Positions 44,238 to 54,994 of a stretch of DNA of 64,000 nucleotides are shown here, piece by piece. Each line of letters starts with the position of its first letter. Within the stretch, counting starts at the first letter, position 1. A program made the position numbers and the translations under genes. This DNA comes from Serpula lacrymans var. lacrymans S7.9 (Eukaryota > Basidiomycota > Agaricomycetes > Boletales > Serpulaceae), in contig NW_006763291.1 in the NCBI RefSeq assembly GCF_000218685.1, forward strand, positions 2,760,308 through 2,824,307, given 5' to 3'. The notes under the pieces are model-generated. The model searched no databases, had not been told where the DNA came from, and saw nothing but the letters and a program-made list of their open reading frames with translations.

Positions 44238-44269
44238 GCCAGCTGCTCTACCAATTGAGCTATATGGCC
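44198..44269 (-). tRNA. tRNA-like sequence (degenerate, anticodon-position TGT)
   Basis: 72 nt that fold as a cloverleaf: acceptor GGCCATA/TCTGGTC with one mismatch and one G-U, D arm GCTC...GAGC, anticodon stem CTGG/CCAG, T arm CCAGG-TTCAATC-CCTGG, discriminator A. The A box TAGCTCAATTGG is perfect; the B box GGTTCAATCC has one change. The 7-nt loop is CGTGTAT, so U33 is replaced by G; the anticodon position reads TGT (Thr). It sits between RNase H and recombinase in the DIRS element. Probably a tRNA pseudogene or an inserted tRNA-derived element rather than a working tRNA. Confidence 0.5.
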
Positions 44270-44459
44270 AAGGTTATACAATGTAGGATCTTAAACATGA
44301 CATGCAACCACGGACGTCTTACACAGAATAGCTGCTGCATACTGGGCTGGCTTACAAATCAGAGGTATTATCCTATGGAGTATTGGTATTTCAGAGTATA
44401 TTCTAACATATAGGTGAAATGGTGATTTCATGATTTGCTAGAGTAGCCTCTGAGTGTCT

Positions 44460-46095
44460 GATGATTGAATTGATATTCAAATTTTGGCATCTTCCTTTCT
44501 TGAAGGATGCGATGACCCCTTTGTTATCACTGTGTATAAGGATATCACATTGGGAAATTCCCATGCAAATTAATGTAATGATGGCTAATTCTACTGCAAT
44601 GGCTTCAAGCCAGCCAATATCTCTTCCAGGTGCTTTCCACCCTTCGAGAGTGTACCAGGCATCCCATTGGCCGTTCCAGAGAATGCCGATGCCTGTGCTG
44701 GTTGAAGTGTCGACCCATATATTGTAATCTCAAGTTGGGAAGTGTGGTAGAAGAGAATGTGGAGGACAAGTGATTTTGAGTAATGATAACCACCATTTGA
44801 GATTGGATATGACGGAATTACACATATAGTGTGGAGTATGATTGTGCGGGAAATCTGCAATCCATTTGTAAAGATGAGCCAGGTATGATTGTCCTTGTGG
44901 AAAGGCAAAGGCAATATGCAAAAGAGTGCCGCTGATTTTCTCAGCCTCTTTCTTTGGAACTTGAGTATTTGAGAATGTGTCTAGATATTGTGACAGACAT
45001 AAAATGTACTTGAGTCGTTTTGGTTCAGGAAGTGAAACTGTTTTATTTGGCAAGTCCCAGAGGAAGCCAAGATATGTGAACGTGTCACTGAATGGTTGAC
45101 CTTTCTCTCGATGCCATGGTATGCAGAGTGGGGAAATGAGTTCTTTGGCAAATTCAAGATTGTAATTATAATGATACGTTGTGTGATTAAAAACACCTGA
45201 GTAGGTACCAGAGGAATGAGGGGTATGACAAATGACAAAGTTGTCGACCCATTTGAGTGTGGGAGAAATGTGGAGTGCTTGCCATATATCAGTAGTGGCA
45301 TCTGCCACTTCCCCTTGCAAGCCTGATGCTGATGTGAGACTGAATGGTACATTATGGTCAATATAGAAGAGATCTTCGGAGCGTACAATGAGTGCTCGTT
45401 TGTGATCAGGGAGAACTGGGATAGTTCGGTAGGCTCCTTCTATGTCAAGTGTGGCTGCCTGAGTGCTGAGAGAAGATTGTGCTATCTAATGGAGTTTGAT
45501 AAGAATGAGTGTGATCAGAGATTTTGATTGAGATTGTGAGAGAGTAATTCAGAGATGAGGAAAGAATAGAGTGAGAAGAGATATATGAATGAGGATGTGT
45601 GTGCGCCTTGCATTCCTCAGCAAAGTGAAATGATTGATCAACATGGAGTTGGTGAATCTCGTGAAGTCGTTATTTGCTGAGTGAGGTTGCATGCAAAGGT
45701 GTAGCACATAAAGAAAGGTGGAGAGATAGGATAATGGCTAGTAAGATGATATGGGAGACGTACTATTTCAGCGACTTCTGGTGCCATTCCCCAGCGGGTG
45801 GTGTACTTTGTTTTGTCAATGAAATCATTGATTGATTTGTTTTGCAAACCTTCAAAAGAAAGATGTCGGCATACTCTGTATTTAGTTGGGTGCGCCATCT
45901 TTGGTAGCTACTTGGAGAGGGGACGAACAAAAGGGAACTATTTTGGATTCTAATAGAGTTTGAGAGAAAGGGCCGGAGAAACGTTCAAGAAGTAGTTCGT
46001 TTTTGATGTAATCATGAATGATGTCTATGTGAATGTAGGTGCCTGGCAAATTGTCCAGAGCATAGGTATGAGTAATGGGATTGATAGGCCCAATA
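44460..46095 (-). pseudogene. DIRS reverse transcriptase-RNase H, inactive
   Basis: Order on the minus strand: NGFPIGPINPITHTYALDNL, FSGPFSQTLLESKIVPFCSS, a frameshift, YRVCRHLSFEGLQNKSINDF, APEVAEI, a 305-bp GT...AG interruption (45763-45459), AATLDIEGAYRTIPV (first catalytic Asp), KWVDNF (motif C; the second Asp is Asn), FTYLGFLWDLPNKTVSLPEP, then RNase H IWVDTSTSTGIG, WLEAIAVELAI and ILIHSDNKGV with its Asp/Glu/Asp residues. The missing Asp and the frameshift make it inactive. Confidence 0.8.
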
Positions 46096-47010
46096 GGAAA
46101 ACCATTCTGTAATTTAAGAGGAAGTTCAGGATATGATGAAAGAAGTTTGAATTTTTTAAGAAAATTTTCGAATTGTTGAAACGAGTATGGAGTTTTGATT
46201 TTATTAAATCCGGATCATTATCGTATGGAGTGGGTGAAATGGTGATGTTGTCATAGTATACATAACGTTTGGGAGAAGTAATAAGTACAGGAGGAGGAGA
46301 GAAAATTTTGAAAGGAATAAATGAATGATCATATGCACTTGCGAGAGCAAGTGGCATGATCATTTGATCCACAGAACAAACAGATGTGTTGGTCGGGGTG
46401 GTTGTGGTTGCAAGGGCGTTTGGGGGAATTGAGGTTGAAAGTGACGCATATAGGGGTGGCGGTGGTGCAAGAGATGAGTTTGCCGTTGAGGGCGCGTGAG
46501 AATGTTTGTGAGTTTGAGGTCGTTGTTTCTTCAGTGCACTGACCAAAACAATGGCCTGTTCGTTGACATACAAGACAGATGGGGGCATTGGTTTGGGGTG
46601 TTTTATCATTGTTGTTGTTGTTGTTGGGGTATATGTCATTGTTGTCCTTGCAAAAGGACTTGGTTTTGTCGTAGGGATCATACCTTTGCGATTTGTAGGA
46701 TGACAAAAAGGTCAATTTGTAAGCCATGCTTCCAGTGATTGACTTTTGAAGTTAATCAAATTTGATGGTGGCGAAGCGTCGTAGATAAAGCTCATAGTTT
46801 ACTTCTCAGCATTCAATGGTGTTCAATGATCTTTGTTTGATGTCAAATTCTAGGATGGCGGGAAAGTTTTGTTTGAAATCTTACTGTTTCGCTAAGAATG
46901 TATAATGTTCCTTCCAGTGTTGTGCGATTGGTACATTGAAGTATTGGTCTAGATATTGAGTATATCAATTCCATGCTTCGTGCCAATCAGTAGCATCCAT
47001 GGAGCGTTCA

Positions 47011-48123
47011 TGTAAGGACCATTTTACATGTTTCTTATTTTCTCTATGTCTTAGTTCTCAAACACTTTTCCCGTTACACCTCTAGCTCTAGGGCTAGAGG
47101 TATCATTTGCTATCTTACTTCTCATAGCCCTCACAGGCTTTCTTAACCACCGCTACCACTTTATATCACAGATCGGAGACTGAGTATCACTCCCAGCCAG
47201 CCAGCACGATGGGTAGGGACTGGTAGTAGGCATCTCGCCAACCAGCTCCAACCCCCATCAAGGTCTGGATATACTAATAAATGCTTTGATCAGGATCGTA
47301 CCTCACCATGAGGATACAGTTCCTGAACACGCATGAAAAACATCTATTATTAGTACAATTCTCTCACCCGCTGATTAATCAAGTTAAAGTTGTACGATAG
47401 TTGTTCCCTTTTTCTTATTGGACGATTTATTCCTCAGACCACTTTTCATCTATTCTGTTACGATAACACAATTTTCGGACCTTTCCTTCTTTTTCATTCT
47501 CCGCTTTAACCTTGTACACTTTAGCTTTCACACAGGGTGCCACGCGGCACTTCCCCTTTTGTTCAAACTCCTCTTTCTCGTGCCGCGTTGCCTTCTTCTT
47601 ATTTTAGATACAACTCTCTCACACAGTGGAGCTGGTCATGCGGGCTAGGCCCCATGACATCATCAGCCACTGACTTTATCAACTGTACAGTACATAAGTA
47701 CAAATACTCTGTATTAGTATATATACCCCAATAAATCCAGGAGACTCCTTAGCGAGTCCTCCTGTTGTATACCAACAAACTCTCTGCAGCTTAAGGGGTA
47801 ACCACTCCCTCAACATCGTCTTTATAGTGTGTTCTTGTGTGCGCCAGAGTAACTAACTCTTGGTTGTTACATATTCTCCTTTCGGTCTGAGGAACGGACA
47901 GTTAGCTATATAAACCCTACACATAGCATGTATAGCTCTTTAGTTTTCTATTACTGAATTTACCCGCTTTACTCCTCAACCGAAACCCTTGAGTTTACTC
48001 CCAAGTCCTCTACTTGCTATATTTACTAGCATCTATCGACCTCAAGCTCATTGAACCTCTTACTCCCTGCAAGTGCAGTAGGAGACAGGTTTTGTTTTTG
48101 TTATAGTTTATTGTTGCCTCACA
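47011..48123 (+). mobile_element. Solo LTR, 697-bp family, copy C (itself interrupted)
   Basis: Starts TGTAAGGACCATTTTACA and ends GTTGCCTCACA, with a perfect 5-bp duplication GTTCA at 47006-47010 and 48124-48128. Removing the nested 416-bp LTR and one 5-bp duplication leaves 692 bp. It is the most diverged of the three copies, with many CG->CA/TG changes. It lies inside the DIRS gag. Confidence 0.92.
47456..47871. mobile_element. Solo LTR, 417-bp family, copy 2, nested in LTR copy C
   Basis: Starts TGTTACGATAACACAATT and ends CTTGGTTGTTACA, the reverse complement of 26862-27278. Its perfect 5-bp duplication is TATTC (47451-47455 and 47872-47876). Copies A and B of the host LTR supply the uninterrupted site. 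Confidence 0.93.
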
Positions 48124-48831
48124 GTTCATTGGGAAATTGCAAAAGGTCGAGTGCATGTAATTTTTGATTTTGTTTATTATAAACTGTGACCTGTTTTAGG
48201 AACGGTGTTTCCTGGTGAAGCTTGTTGGTAGAGGCTGTAGTAAAGAGTGTTAAGGGCACATGAAAATTGAAACGAGCGAGTTATTCTATAAATGCATGAA
48301 CACCATAATTAAAGTCTGAAGTCGAAGGAGGAGGTAATTTGTTGGCATTCAAATTCTACATATTGGTCGCCCAGTGATTGCAGATGTATTGGGAACGGAG
48401 TTAGTAATGATGTCTCATGCTTTTTGTTGTGAGTCAGGCGAGAATTGAGAAAATGCTGCGATGAGATTAGTTAAGTTGGCGTTGCTGGAAGCACTGATTG
48501 GGACCGTGGGATTGGTGGATATCTAATTGGTGGATCAGAAGATCGGATTGATAGTGCCTGATGAATTGATAAGCGAGGAAATTGGTATGGATGGATAGGA
48601 TAAGGTTGGGAAGAGGGAAGGGGGGGGATTGGAAAGAAGAGAAGAAAGTGGGGGAAGAGTGGGAAGTGAGAATGGAGGAGGAGCAGGAGGAACAGATGGG
48701 GTTGTTTGTGTAGAAGAGCCGGAGGAAGGATTATCAGTATTATTTGTCGAGGAATTGATTGAGATACCGGGGGGTGGATTATTGATTGAAGACATAGCGA
48801 AGCGAGGTAGAAAAAATTCTTGGAGGATCAC

Positions 48832-50158
48832 GGAACGAAGGGAGAGGTGAGGAAGAAAAGAGGGAGAAAGCCGAAGGAACAGAGAAAACTCAAGTCTTTG
48901 CTTTCTATATGAGAATCCTTGCGGATATGCTTCTCTGCGACGTTGGCTTGAGAAGTGTCAATTGTCATGTGCAGCTTACAAAGCCTCCACTCATGGGTCG
49001 CAATGTTTGCAGGCTCACGAGCTTATTGGAGTTGCCATCAGTCAGCTGTATTAGCATTGGTACACCGATCCGACAGAAGGACAAAAGAGGCAGGTGAGGC
49101 GCCTGTGACAACTGTTTGGTTGAAATGCAAGAAGTTTATTGTTTTGTAAAATGCTGTAATGTAACAAGAAAATACTGAAATTGTAGGAGAAGATAAGATT
49201 GATACCAGGGAGTTCAATGTTCAACGCTTCAAAGACTCAAAGTATTAGTCACACTGGCAGGGATTGTCAGAATTGTCAGCACTTGCTGGGAGCCCGTAAG
49301 CTATCCTAGTTGTTGGATATTTGGTCCCTCAGGGCGTGGGAACAGGTGCAGGAGAAGGATTCTTTTGGCAAATGAATGCCGTAACAACGTAAATACATGC
49401 TTCTTATATAACAAACATATGTAAATATCATGTGAAAAACAATGACAGCCACAAAAGGCCGGTTGTAATCACAGAGTAAAGCTTTGGGCGAAGCTCCGAA
49501 GTTCACTTACATAATATAATTTCTACACTAGTGCAATCAATTATTGGCAGCTATTGGCAACTAACATCAAGCACTACCAGGGTAGTGCTTAGGTCCTCTG
49601 AGATATTACCAGAATGTTTTGACAAAATCGGATAAACCCGGTCTCTGCCGAAGCAGCCATTGTTCTCCATGGAGTCACCATTGTTCTCCTAGGAGTCATT
49701 ATACTATAGCGAGTAGCACCTCCGGCTATAAGTAGTAGGGGGTTTAGTATAGAAATACCTCAGTCGTTTCTATAGCCTCTTGGGCAGCGGCTGAGGTATG
49801 TTACATTACATTTATTAGAGATCACCTTAAACTAACATCCATTGTAGTTTCACATAGGTAAATAATAAAGTCGTTTCTATAGTCTCTTGGGCAGCGGCTG
49901 AGTTTCACATAGTTTTATTATGTTTCGTATATGATAGAAGCTAACTGATAAGAGCACAAACATATTTTCTAAGAGGTTTTTGGATATGACCCCACGTGAC
50001 AGTTCCAAATAGGCATTTCTCCCACGGGTTTGACACGCTTGTCCACGTCGCAGGTCGGCCAATAATCGCGTTTGGCCACTGCCTCAGCGCTTTGCTTCAC
50101 TTTATCTTTCTCCATTCTTTCATACCACCTCTAGATTTCATACAGCGAGTCCACTAAA
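48832..50158. other. Right edge of the repeat island and SPC2 promoter
   Basis: 1.3 kb with no gene recognised. It probably starts with the outer DIRS terminus. It contains a short tandem pair (CATTGTTCTCC.TGGAGTCA type, near 49660-49707), a TATAAGTAGTAGGGGG stretch and two 34-bp direct repeats, which together look like the remains of another LTR. The last 150 bp is the SPC2 promoter. Confidence 0.4.
49762..49902 (+). repeat. 34-bp direct repeat pair
   Basis: AGTCGTTTCTATAG.CTCTTGGGCAGCGGCTGAG occurs at 49762-49795 and 49869-49902 with one mismatch, separated by 73 bp. The first copy is bounded by an inverted CCTCAG/CTGAGG. Confidence 0.7.
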
Positions 50159-51057
50159 ATGGCCCGTGTAAATGCAAAGAGCTCCACCCTGTCGACTCCT
50201 ACCACCTCACGCCGGCGCGCCTCTTCTTCTGCCGGTTCTTCGCCAGAGAAACCTCCAGGTCCCCTCAGCATCGTAATTACCCCAGAAGAGCGGGAAATTA
50301 TAAAATTAAATAACGCAAATCTCGTGGACCTAAAAAATGCTTGTGACGATGCCTTGAAAAGAGTGCGTGCTCTGAGCCTATACGCATGCTCATGGTGCAT
50401 TAATTGATATCACCCACTCCCCTGCAGTTCTTATCAAGGCCAGACTTATTCAAGCAAATACACCTGCATACGGATGTCCGCCTTGCGTTAGGTTGGGCGG
50501 GCGTGTTCGTAGCAGCGGCTACTGGGCTTTATGGTTTCAAAGTCGAATTTGAGAAATCAAAACCTGCTGTATGGGCTGGCCTCATCTTGTAAGCATTTCT
50601 CTTCTTGCAGTAAATGAATCAACTTTAACATGACGGATAGGTATATTATTTTGACGACGCTCCAGGTATTATACTCTTATTTCGTCGAAGGTGATATCAT
50701 CTTCGTAGGAAAGCGCAAGACTTTCTCAAAACGGGTGCGTTCGATACCCCACAGATTTTGCTTTGTAATGACCCACTTATATTTCAAATACGAACTACTA
50801 TCTAGATTGTCACTGAGCGTATCACTATATCGTCACGGACTGAGCCCGTACTCAAGACAAAACCACCGGCATACGAAGTTTCAATCTCTTATGTGCAGTC
50901 CTCGGGCGCAGGGAAGTCCCTTCTAGCAAAGGGGAAAGCACGTGAAGCCAGAGGGTACAACGCGTTTTTCGACGAGTCGGGTGTTATGAATCAAGAGAAG
51001 TTCGAGGCGTGGGTTGGCAGCGTTGTAGAGGGAGTTATGGATGGAAAAGCAACATAA
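50159..51057 (+). CDS. SPC2: Signal peptidase complex subunit 2
   Basis: Accessory subunit of the ER signal peptidase complex, which removes signal peptides during translocation. The ATG at 50159 opens MARVNAKSSTLSTPTTSRRR; then come KLNNANLVDLKNACDDALKR and, after an intron, FLSRPDLFKQIHLHTDVRLA, the first membrane span (LGWAGVFVAAATGLYGF), a short lumenal loop and the second span (AVWAGLIL joined to YIILTTLQVLYSYFV). The cytosolic C-terminal domain follows (ERITISSRTEP, then YEVSISYVQSSG) and ends VEGVMDGKAT. It has four exons. The two-span topology and length of about 215 residues fit SPCS2. Confidence 0.85.
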
Positions 51058-51588
51058 ATCTGCGAGCCAACTTGTGGCTGGTACCCTTTTTCACGTCACT
51101 TTTTGAGCTTCTGGAGGATATGCGGATAATATTGTAGTACAACAAAATCAAGGGATCTTTATGTTGGTATTTCTTTTTTTTTTATGCCTACCGCACTACT
51201 GGTAGTACAACAGCTGGAAGGCAGTATGCAGGGAGTTGTACGCCCTGACCATGCATCTGAAAAAAATAATGTTGGATGTTCGCGTATCACGTGCACATGG
51301 CTTAGCGGGTGTCTCGTACCACTTTTCTTTCATTTACCGTGACGGCAGCCGCCTGCAGGACCTCATAAAGAGGTCCCAGGCTGAGTAAGTCTCTTGCATA
51401 GTTAACAACGTTTGCTTCTTCCCTTCTCTTCCCCGCAAGTTTCCATACTCTCAGTCCTCGTCTCTGAGCAAAGGAGACGAGACTTCAAATTGACGAAAAA
51501 CCCAGGAGGAAAATATTATATCCATACCACTAGGCCCGAACTCGGCCACTGCATATTCACACTCACGAGCCCACCATACCGCCACACA

Positions 51589-52457
51589 ATGACATTCTCA
51601 AAAACACGAGGCGAGAAAATGGAGAGCACGAGAGGCGAGAAGCTAGAGCACTTCAAGAAGCATAGGCGTGACCCACTGACAAGGTGGGTCGCGCGTGCTG
51701 CCGCCCTATTCCTCTTCTTTGCAACGTGTAGCTGGCTTGATACTATCAAGGTACATATTTTTCTTATTTTGGTCAGCCCAGCCCAAATACTTACATCAAT
51801 CCATCTGCAGGACCAGTGGTATGTCCTGAACCCGACCTTCTTAAACGAATTGGCCAATTCGGCCATTGCTGCATCGCCAGAAAATCCTAATGGCATGGTA
51901 CAGCACATCATCACGAACCTCACGTCTACCTTCCCGAGTTCCACGCGCCAGATCTCCCTCAACACGAATTCCTCGGAATGGGTGTTCAACAATGCAGGCG
52001 GCGCCATGGGCGCCATGTACATCATCCACGCGTCCATTACAGAGTATTTGATTATCTTTGGGACCCCACTAGGCACGGAAGGACATACCGGGCTACATAC
52101 CGCTGATGATTACTTCAACATTTTGGTCGGCGAGCAGTGGGCTTTCAAACCTGGTGCGATGGAAATGGAGAAATATGGTCCTGGCGACGTCCACTTTTTG
52201 CCAAGGGGTACGGCAAAACAGTACAAAATGCATGAGGGTTGCTTTGCCCTGGAATATGCCAGAGGTACGGTTTCATTTCTTTATTGGCCTAACCTTTTAC
52301 TCACATGGTGGTATGCTGCTTAGGCTGGATTCCATTAATGTTACCATTTGGCCTGGCGGACACAGTCTCGTCCACGCTTGACTTGCCCACCTTCTTTCAC
52401 ACGGTGCGCATTACTGGACGTGAAATTTTCAAGAACCTTCTTGTTGGAAAAATATAA
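51589..52457 (+). CDS. ERG2: Sterol C-8 isomerase
   Basis: ER membrane enzyme that shifts the sterol double bond from C8 to C7 in ergosterol synthesis; homologous to the mammalian sigma-1 receptor. Start candidates are the ATG at 51589 (MTFSKTRGEKM) and 51619; the frame upstream to 51412 is less family-like. The membrane anchor AAALFLFFATCSWLDTIK is followed after an intron by DQWYVLNPTFLNELANSAIA, then EWVFNNAGGAMGAMYIIHAS, ITEYLIIFGTPLGTEGHTG, EQWAFKPGAMEMEKYGPGDV, HFLPRGTAKQY and, after a second intron, GWIPLMLPFGLADTVSSTLD. These are the hallmark Erg2 blocks with the catalytic acidic residues. Complete and probably active. Confidence 0.92.
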
Positions 52458-52782
52458 GCTTTTAATCGGAGTGGCATGGGCGTGAATTGAGGCAAGAGTC
52501 TTATGCGAAAGGCGATGCTTCAATTATACCTAGGTTTTGATCATTTAATTTAGTGTCATGTAGATCAATGACGGAATAAATAATCCATGATCAGCGAATT
52601 TTTGTTGATATATGCCTGGCGGACATACAGTATATCCAACCGTCTCGTATTTTACATGTTCATAGAGCCCAAGAAATGTGAGATACGTGTATAGTCTAAT
52701 GTACATGCCCTACTTACGTGCACTCCAATTGTTAGTTGAATTTACAAAATGTACAGAGAACTCTGCGATCATACATCTCATC
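52458..52782. other. 3' spacer between convergent genes
   Basis: 325 bp between the ends of ERG2 and the first P450, which converge. It is AT-rich 3' UTR sequence with no other feature. Confidence 0.4.
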
Positions 52783-54353
52783 TCATTCCTGCCCTCGTTT
52801 TGAAAAGATGATATCGAGTTTATAGGGAATTGTCAGAGCAAATGTCGAAAACCCATTCTTAACCCCGCCTCGATGGACCGAGTCCTCGGGAAATTTCCAT
52901 TCGTATTCCCTCAGTAACATAGCAGCCAGTGTGCGCACCTCGTACATGACAAAGTTCTTGGCTGGACACTGTCGCGGGCCACTAGAAAATGGGATCCAGG
53001 CGTTCTTCAACTCCGAACTCTCGTCTTCTAGAAACCTCTCTGGCCTGAACACATGTGGATCACTCCATACTGTCTCGTTATGGTGCATCGCATAGAGGTT
53101 CGGCGTAATTGGGGTGTTGGGGGGAATATGGTATTTACCCAACGATATGCTCTCCGGGGAGATGCGAGGAATGGTGTAGGAAGCCGGAGGGTTGATTCGG
53201 AGGGACTCCTTGACACATGCATTTACATAAGGCAGCGATTTGGGGCCCATGAGAGGGAGGGAAGGGTCAGCCGAGGGTCCAAGGACACGAAGGACTTCTT
53301 CACGAGCAGCCTTTTGAATATCTTGGTTGTCAGCGAGATGGTAAACAAGAGTCGAAAGAGCGCCTGCGGTTGTTTCCTGCCAGGGCGTAAGTGAAAATGT
53401 TCGAAAATAGAGGAAGAGAAGCTAACGTACATGCCCCGCAAAGATGAGCATTGACATGTTGTCACGGAGATCCTTCTCGCTCATATCAGGGCTTTTCAGC
53501 AAGTATGACATGATGTCTTCGCCAGGATCCGACTTTTTGACTTGGATCATGTCTTGCATTCTGTCGTTAAGACTATTTAGCAAGGACGAAGAGAATTTGC
53601 GCGGTAATATCTTTTCGATAGAAGGAAAGATGATGTAGAGAACAACAGCGGCTTCATCCATATATGCATTGAATTCTTTGACAAATTGAGACTCCGTACG
53701 GATGGCGTCGAAATCAAATCCAAGGATGGAGTAACTCACAGCGTCCAGAGAAAATCGCTGTGCAAGGTCGGACCAGTTGACGTGGTGATCCTCCGTGTTA
53801 ATTGTGGGTGCCTGGTCTATGACTTCATAGAGAGCTTTAGCGAGGGAAACAAATAGATCGACGGGGATAGGTGAGGTGAAAGCCTCAATGATAACCCGAG
53901 AGTGCTTCTTCCATTCTTCACCATTTGTTGTAACAATATTTGACAAGCCCGTGAAACGAAATATGGGGAGGTCCTTTGTAGAAAAGTGCTTTGTGGTCAG
54001 TCCCTTCACTTGGGCATAGAGCTGATAATCGGTAAGAATAGCTTCTCGAGAAAGAAGAAAAGAGAGGCTACCTGGGGATCAAGAATGTGGACTACCCAAC
54101 CACCAAAAGCCCACATGAGCGCAATGCCCTCAGAGGACTCAGAGGACTCGTTGACAAGAGGTAAAAGAAAACGCTTCATCCGAACATCTTCGGGTTCTCG
54201 ACGAATATAACTCCACAGTAGAGGAAGAGCAGGCACATGGGGAAGATGGCGTAGATGAGATGGCACTGAAAATAACTTGAATAATCTGGAATGGAGAATA
54301 GCGTAAAACAAAGCAGAAAATGCAAAAGTATACCACACCAGAATGCTTAGCAT
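52783..54353 (-). CDS. Cytochrome P450 monooxygenase, copy 1 of the tandem array
   Basis: Membrane-anchored class II P450, about 490 residues in three exons. The ATG at 54353 opens MLSILVWYTFAFSALFYAIL (N-terminal anchor). Next are HLRHLPHVPALPLLWSYI and exon 2 with TGLSNIVTTNGEEWKKHSRV (helix C WxxxR region), LAQRFSLDAVSYSILGFDFD and IFAGHETTAG across an intron (oxygen-binding I helix). Then VKESLR (ExxR), FRPERF and FSSGPRQCPAKNF (heme Cys). It is the most divergent of the four paralogues. All key motifs are intact. Substrate and CYP family were not assigned. Confidence 0.88.
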
Positions 54354-54994
54354 AGTAGATGGAGGAACTGTGCGAGCACCACTAAACGAAGTTCAAAAGT
54401 AGCACCATACTTATACCCCTAGCGATATCGTTAAGCTGTTAATCCAGTATATTCACCTCCTATTCAACACCATACTGCTATAGACTCTAACACAGAATCA
54501 GCTTACTACTAACCAGATGAAGTGAGTATTCATGCACAAGATTGCCAATTTGGAGCGTACCGCGTGAGTGGAATCGGGTAGTCGTAGAGGGGCTTGGAAG
54601 CCTGAAGGTGCTTGAAGTGTCACTTTGGTTAGCACGAGCTCGATTTGATGCCTATAAGCGTCCATGGCGACTCGGAGTAGAAATTTCACAACCAGTACAG
54701 AACCGTTGGCCTATTTTAGTGCTGGTCAAGCCCTTGGTCATCGGAGTCCAGCGATGGTAATGATGTATGCAGACCTGCAAGTTACAGCATCACTCAAAAA
54801 TAAATCCGCGCAGAGTGTTAGCAGGATGTAGTAAGTGTCCACCATAGACACGTGATAGTGGATCCACATAAACCGGAAGTATATGTGAAAATGAGGCTAT
54901 CATAGTAAGTGAGTCATACAATAAAATATCGAGAATGCAACTATAGACACGAGGGAGTACCGGAACATCTTGGGGGATCTTGTGGATAACTTCT
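54354..54994. other. P450 intergenic spacer
   Basis: 0.64 kb between the upstream region of copy 1 and the stop of copy 2. No gene or repeat was recognised; the open frame at 54542-54760 has no motif. Confidence 0.4.

Larger units (their letters stand above)
46025..48795 (-). pseudogene. DIRS gag-like ORF, interrupted by nested LTRs
   Basis: Starts MSSINNPPPGISINSS with a Pro/Ser-rich N-terminus, then many stops; conserved pieces are SASSNANLTNLIAAFSQFSP and, beyond the LTR, YTQYLDQYFNVPIAQHWKEH, FPAILEFDIKQRS. The zinc knuckles lie at 46329-46727: CLVCQRTGHCFGQC (C-x2-C-x4-H-x4-C) and CLFCGSNDHATC. Asn-rich sequence separates them from the RT. The solo LTR at 47011-48123 splits the ORF. Confidence 0.7.
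41950..48831 (-). mobile_element. DIRS-type retrotransposon (gag, RT-RNase H, tyrosine recombinase), decayed
   Basis: One minus-strand element with the order gag (48795 to about 46030), reverse transcriptase-RNase H (about 46090 to 44460) and tyrosine recombinase (44237 to 41950). A tyrosine recombinase in place of a DDE integrase, with RT-RNase H upstream, defines the DIRS order. It is interrupted by a 697-family solo LTR in gag, an intron-like insert in RT and the 1.1-kb unit in the recombinase. Stops and frameshifts occur in every ORF. The terminal repeats of the element were not resolved; the outer limits given are the coding limits. Confidence 0.85.
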
